From NCBI RefSeq assembly GCF_025244745.1, contig NZ_CP104213.1, positions 2,928,501-2,992,500 on the forward strand: a stretch of 64,000 nt of DNA, read 5' to 3'. Position numbers and translations under genes: made by a program. How positions within the stretch are numbered: the first letter of the stretch is position 1; each line of letters begins with the position of its first letter. Shown in pieces: positions 63,937 through 64,000 of this stretch. The stretch is from Deinococcus rubellus (lineage in GTDB: Bacteria; Deinococcota; Deinococci; Deinococcales; Deinococcaceae). The notes beneath the pieces are model-generated. The model made no database searches, was not told where the DNA came from, and saw only the letters and a program-made list of their open reading frames with translations.

Positions 63937-63940
63937 TAAG
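63916..63940. promoter_or_regulatory. Fur-box-like palindrome
   Basis: CTTATTGAAAAT-C-ATTCTCAATAAG: two 12-bp arms complementary at 11 of 12 positions, containing the Fur-type TGAxAATxATTxTCA core. It overlaps the -35 box and spacer of the VIT-family promoter, so a Fur-family protein (Fur or the manganese-sensing Mur) would block transcription. Confidence 0.7.
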
Positions 63941-64000
63941 ATATCCCGAGCGGATTAGGGTGGATTGGCCCTGAGCAATACAAATGAGCAGCAGACAATC

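Overview
The window is high-GC chromosomal DNA that most likely comes from Deinococcus. This rests on gene content and style: a class II (B12-dependent) ribonucleotide reductase, polyphosphate kinase with PiT/DUF47, a lysine/alanine-tailed HU, DarA, class III-like osmoprotectant import, many lineage-style envelope proteins, and a strong signature of leaderless transcription (a TANNNT -10 box 5-7 nt before the start codon of about 17 genes). Species cannot be fixed from the sequence alone. Genes lie on both strands in short operons, often with 4-bp ATGA/GTGA overlaps.

Layout. 1-8.3 kb: 3' end of rsmA, a PfkB sugar kinase, PiT phosphate transporter with its DUF47 partner, transaldolase, mutS2, a truncated phosphotransferase and a putative envelope barrel protein. 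8.3-19.7 kb: rlmN, a secreted alpha/beta hydrolase with an EF-hand loop, a TPR protein, a frameshifted SPOR protein, Rex, a lipoprotein, DarA (c-di-AMP receptor), a secreted DsbA-like thioredoxin, RqcH, a DUF2233 lipoprotein and a histidine phosphatase. 19.8-21.3 kb: a complete IS66-family insertion sequence with inverted repeats and an 8-bp target duplication. 21.3-27.7 kb: an orphan promoter/terminator pair, ppk1, a GGDEF protein, tRNA-Pro(GGG), an M29 aminopeptidase and a DUF2383 protein. 27.7-35.4 kb: nrdJ (3' end frameshifted), cytochrome P450, M42 peptidase with a cysteine-less isochorismatase-like protein, a ThiF/MoeB-type E1 enzyme and HU. 35.7-41.7 kb: osmoprotectant ABC importer, a DUF421 remnant, a small membrane protein, VF530 protein and a TrkA-N potassium channel. 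41.8-47.7 kb: aguB, hydrolase-like lipoprotein, small membrane protein, rsmI-pfkA-moeA. 47.7-57.5 kb: a coupled LRV/DUF2239/exonuclease operon, a Ca2+/H+ antiporter-type protein, a pair of M16 proteases with split active sites, ferredoxin, nucleotidyltransferase, YkvA-like protein and a MacB-type ABC pair. 57.6-64 kb: UPF0173 hydrolase, Ser/Thr kinase, a second M29 aminopeptidase with a GIY-YIG-like gene and rlmH, a decayed ArsR-type regulator, YjbQ, a small hypothetical protein and a Fur-box controlled VIT-family metal transporter.

Themes. Several genes touch phosphate/polyphosphate handling, RNA modification and ribosome rescue (rsmA, rlmN, rsmI, rlmH, rqcH), and osmotic/K+ homeostasis that may be tied together by c-di-AMP (DarA, importer ATPase, K+ channel). 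Two genes (SPOR protein, nrdJ) are each broken by one base in C-rich repeats, which could be real or sequencing error. No CRISPR array, prophage or obvious defence island was seen.
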